A DNA stretch of 6,182 nt from an uncultured Erysipelotrichaceae bacterium (GTDB lineage: Bacteria > Bacillota_I > Bacilli_A > Erysipelotrichales > Erysipelotrichaceae): positions 1 to 6,182 of the forward strand of contig CAJKOS010000110.1 of NCBI GenBank assembly GCA_905201565.1. Direction: 5' to 3'. The notes below the pieces were generated by a model that saw nothing but the letters and a program-made list of their open reading frames with translations, did no database searches and was not told the DNA's origin. Below are positions 6,104 through 6,182 of the stretch, piece by piece (position 1 is the stretch's first letter; each line of letters begins with the position of its first letter). The position numbers and the translations under genes were made by a program.

Positions 6104-6177
6104 TGACATGTACGGGATTCGAACCCGTGAATGCCGCCTTGAGAGGGCGGTGTGTTAAGCCGCTTCACCAACATGCC
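6104..6177 (-). tRNA. tRNA-Glu, anticodon CUC
   Basis: A cloverleaf fits over 74 bases. The acceptor stem is GGCATGT/ACATGTC with one G-U pair, the D arm contains GTG/CAC, the anticodon stem is CCGCC/GGCGG around CTCTCAA (anticodon CTC at 6141-6143), and the T stem ACGGG/CCCGT surrounds TTCGAAT. G1-C72 and discriminator A73 fit bacterial tRNA-Glu, and the overall sequence strongly resembles known tRNA-Glu genes. CCA is not encoded. It reads GAG; a UUC isoacceptor is expected elsewhere. Its promoter, or any preceding tRNA, lies beyond the window edge 5 bases away. Confidence 0.95.
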
Positions 6178-6182
6178 ATACG

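Overview
The window looks like chromosomal DNA of a Gram-positive bacterium of the Bacillota, possibly a member of the Erysipelotrichia or a related gut/oral lineage. The lineage guess is an inference and not a species identification. It rests on moderate GC content by eye, on tRNA genes that do not encode CCA, on compact intrinsic terminators, and on exported cell-wall proteins including an internal-thioester surface protein with SpaA/Cna-B-like repeats. No insertion sequence, phage gene, CRISPR array or plasmid function was seen.

Layout, left to right. (1) 1-1281, minus strand: the first 427 codons of a secreted thioester-domain adhesin whose 3' end lies outside the window. (2) 1282-1408: a short intergenic region with a minus-strand intrinsic terminator, a candidate promoter and an unusual nested hairpin, followed by a perfect AAGGAGG ribosome binding site. 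(3) 1409-2674, minus: a membrane-anchored NodB-type polysaccharide deacetylase with all five catalytic motifs. (4) 2675-2814: a divergent promoter region. (5) 2815-2922, plus: a stand-alone tRNA-Gln(CUG) with its own promoter and terminator. (6) 2992-4464, plus: gltX, glutamyl-tRNA synthetase, with its own terminator. (7) 4496-4518: a minus-strand terminator with a UUCG loop, back to back with the gltX terminator. (8) 4521-6026, minus: a secreted coiled-coil M23 peptidoglycan endopeptidase. (9) 6069-6177, minus: tRNA-Glu(CUC) with its terminator.

Two themes are interleaved. One is translation: gltX lies within 3.4 kb of one tRNA-Gln and one tRNA-Glu gene. In bacteria lacking GlnRS, GluRS charges both of these, and the mischarged tRNA-Gln is then corrected by GatCAB. 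The two tRNAs differ at the first acceptor pair (U1-A72 against G1-C72), the feature GatCAB is known to use. The other theme is the cell envelope: a wall hydrolase, a wall-glycan deacetylase and a covalent adhesin, all on the minus strand but each apparently its own transcription unit.

I see no obvious new multi-gene system. The points most worth following are the structured leader of the adhesin gene, the lack of a Shine-Dalgarno sequence at both envelope-enzyme genes (possibly a leaderless transcript for the M23 gene), the paired cysteines of the M23 enzyme, and the gltX/tRNA clustering.
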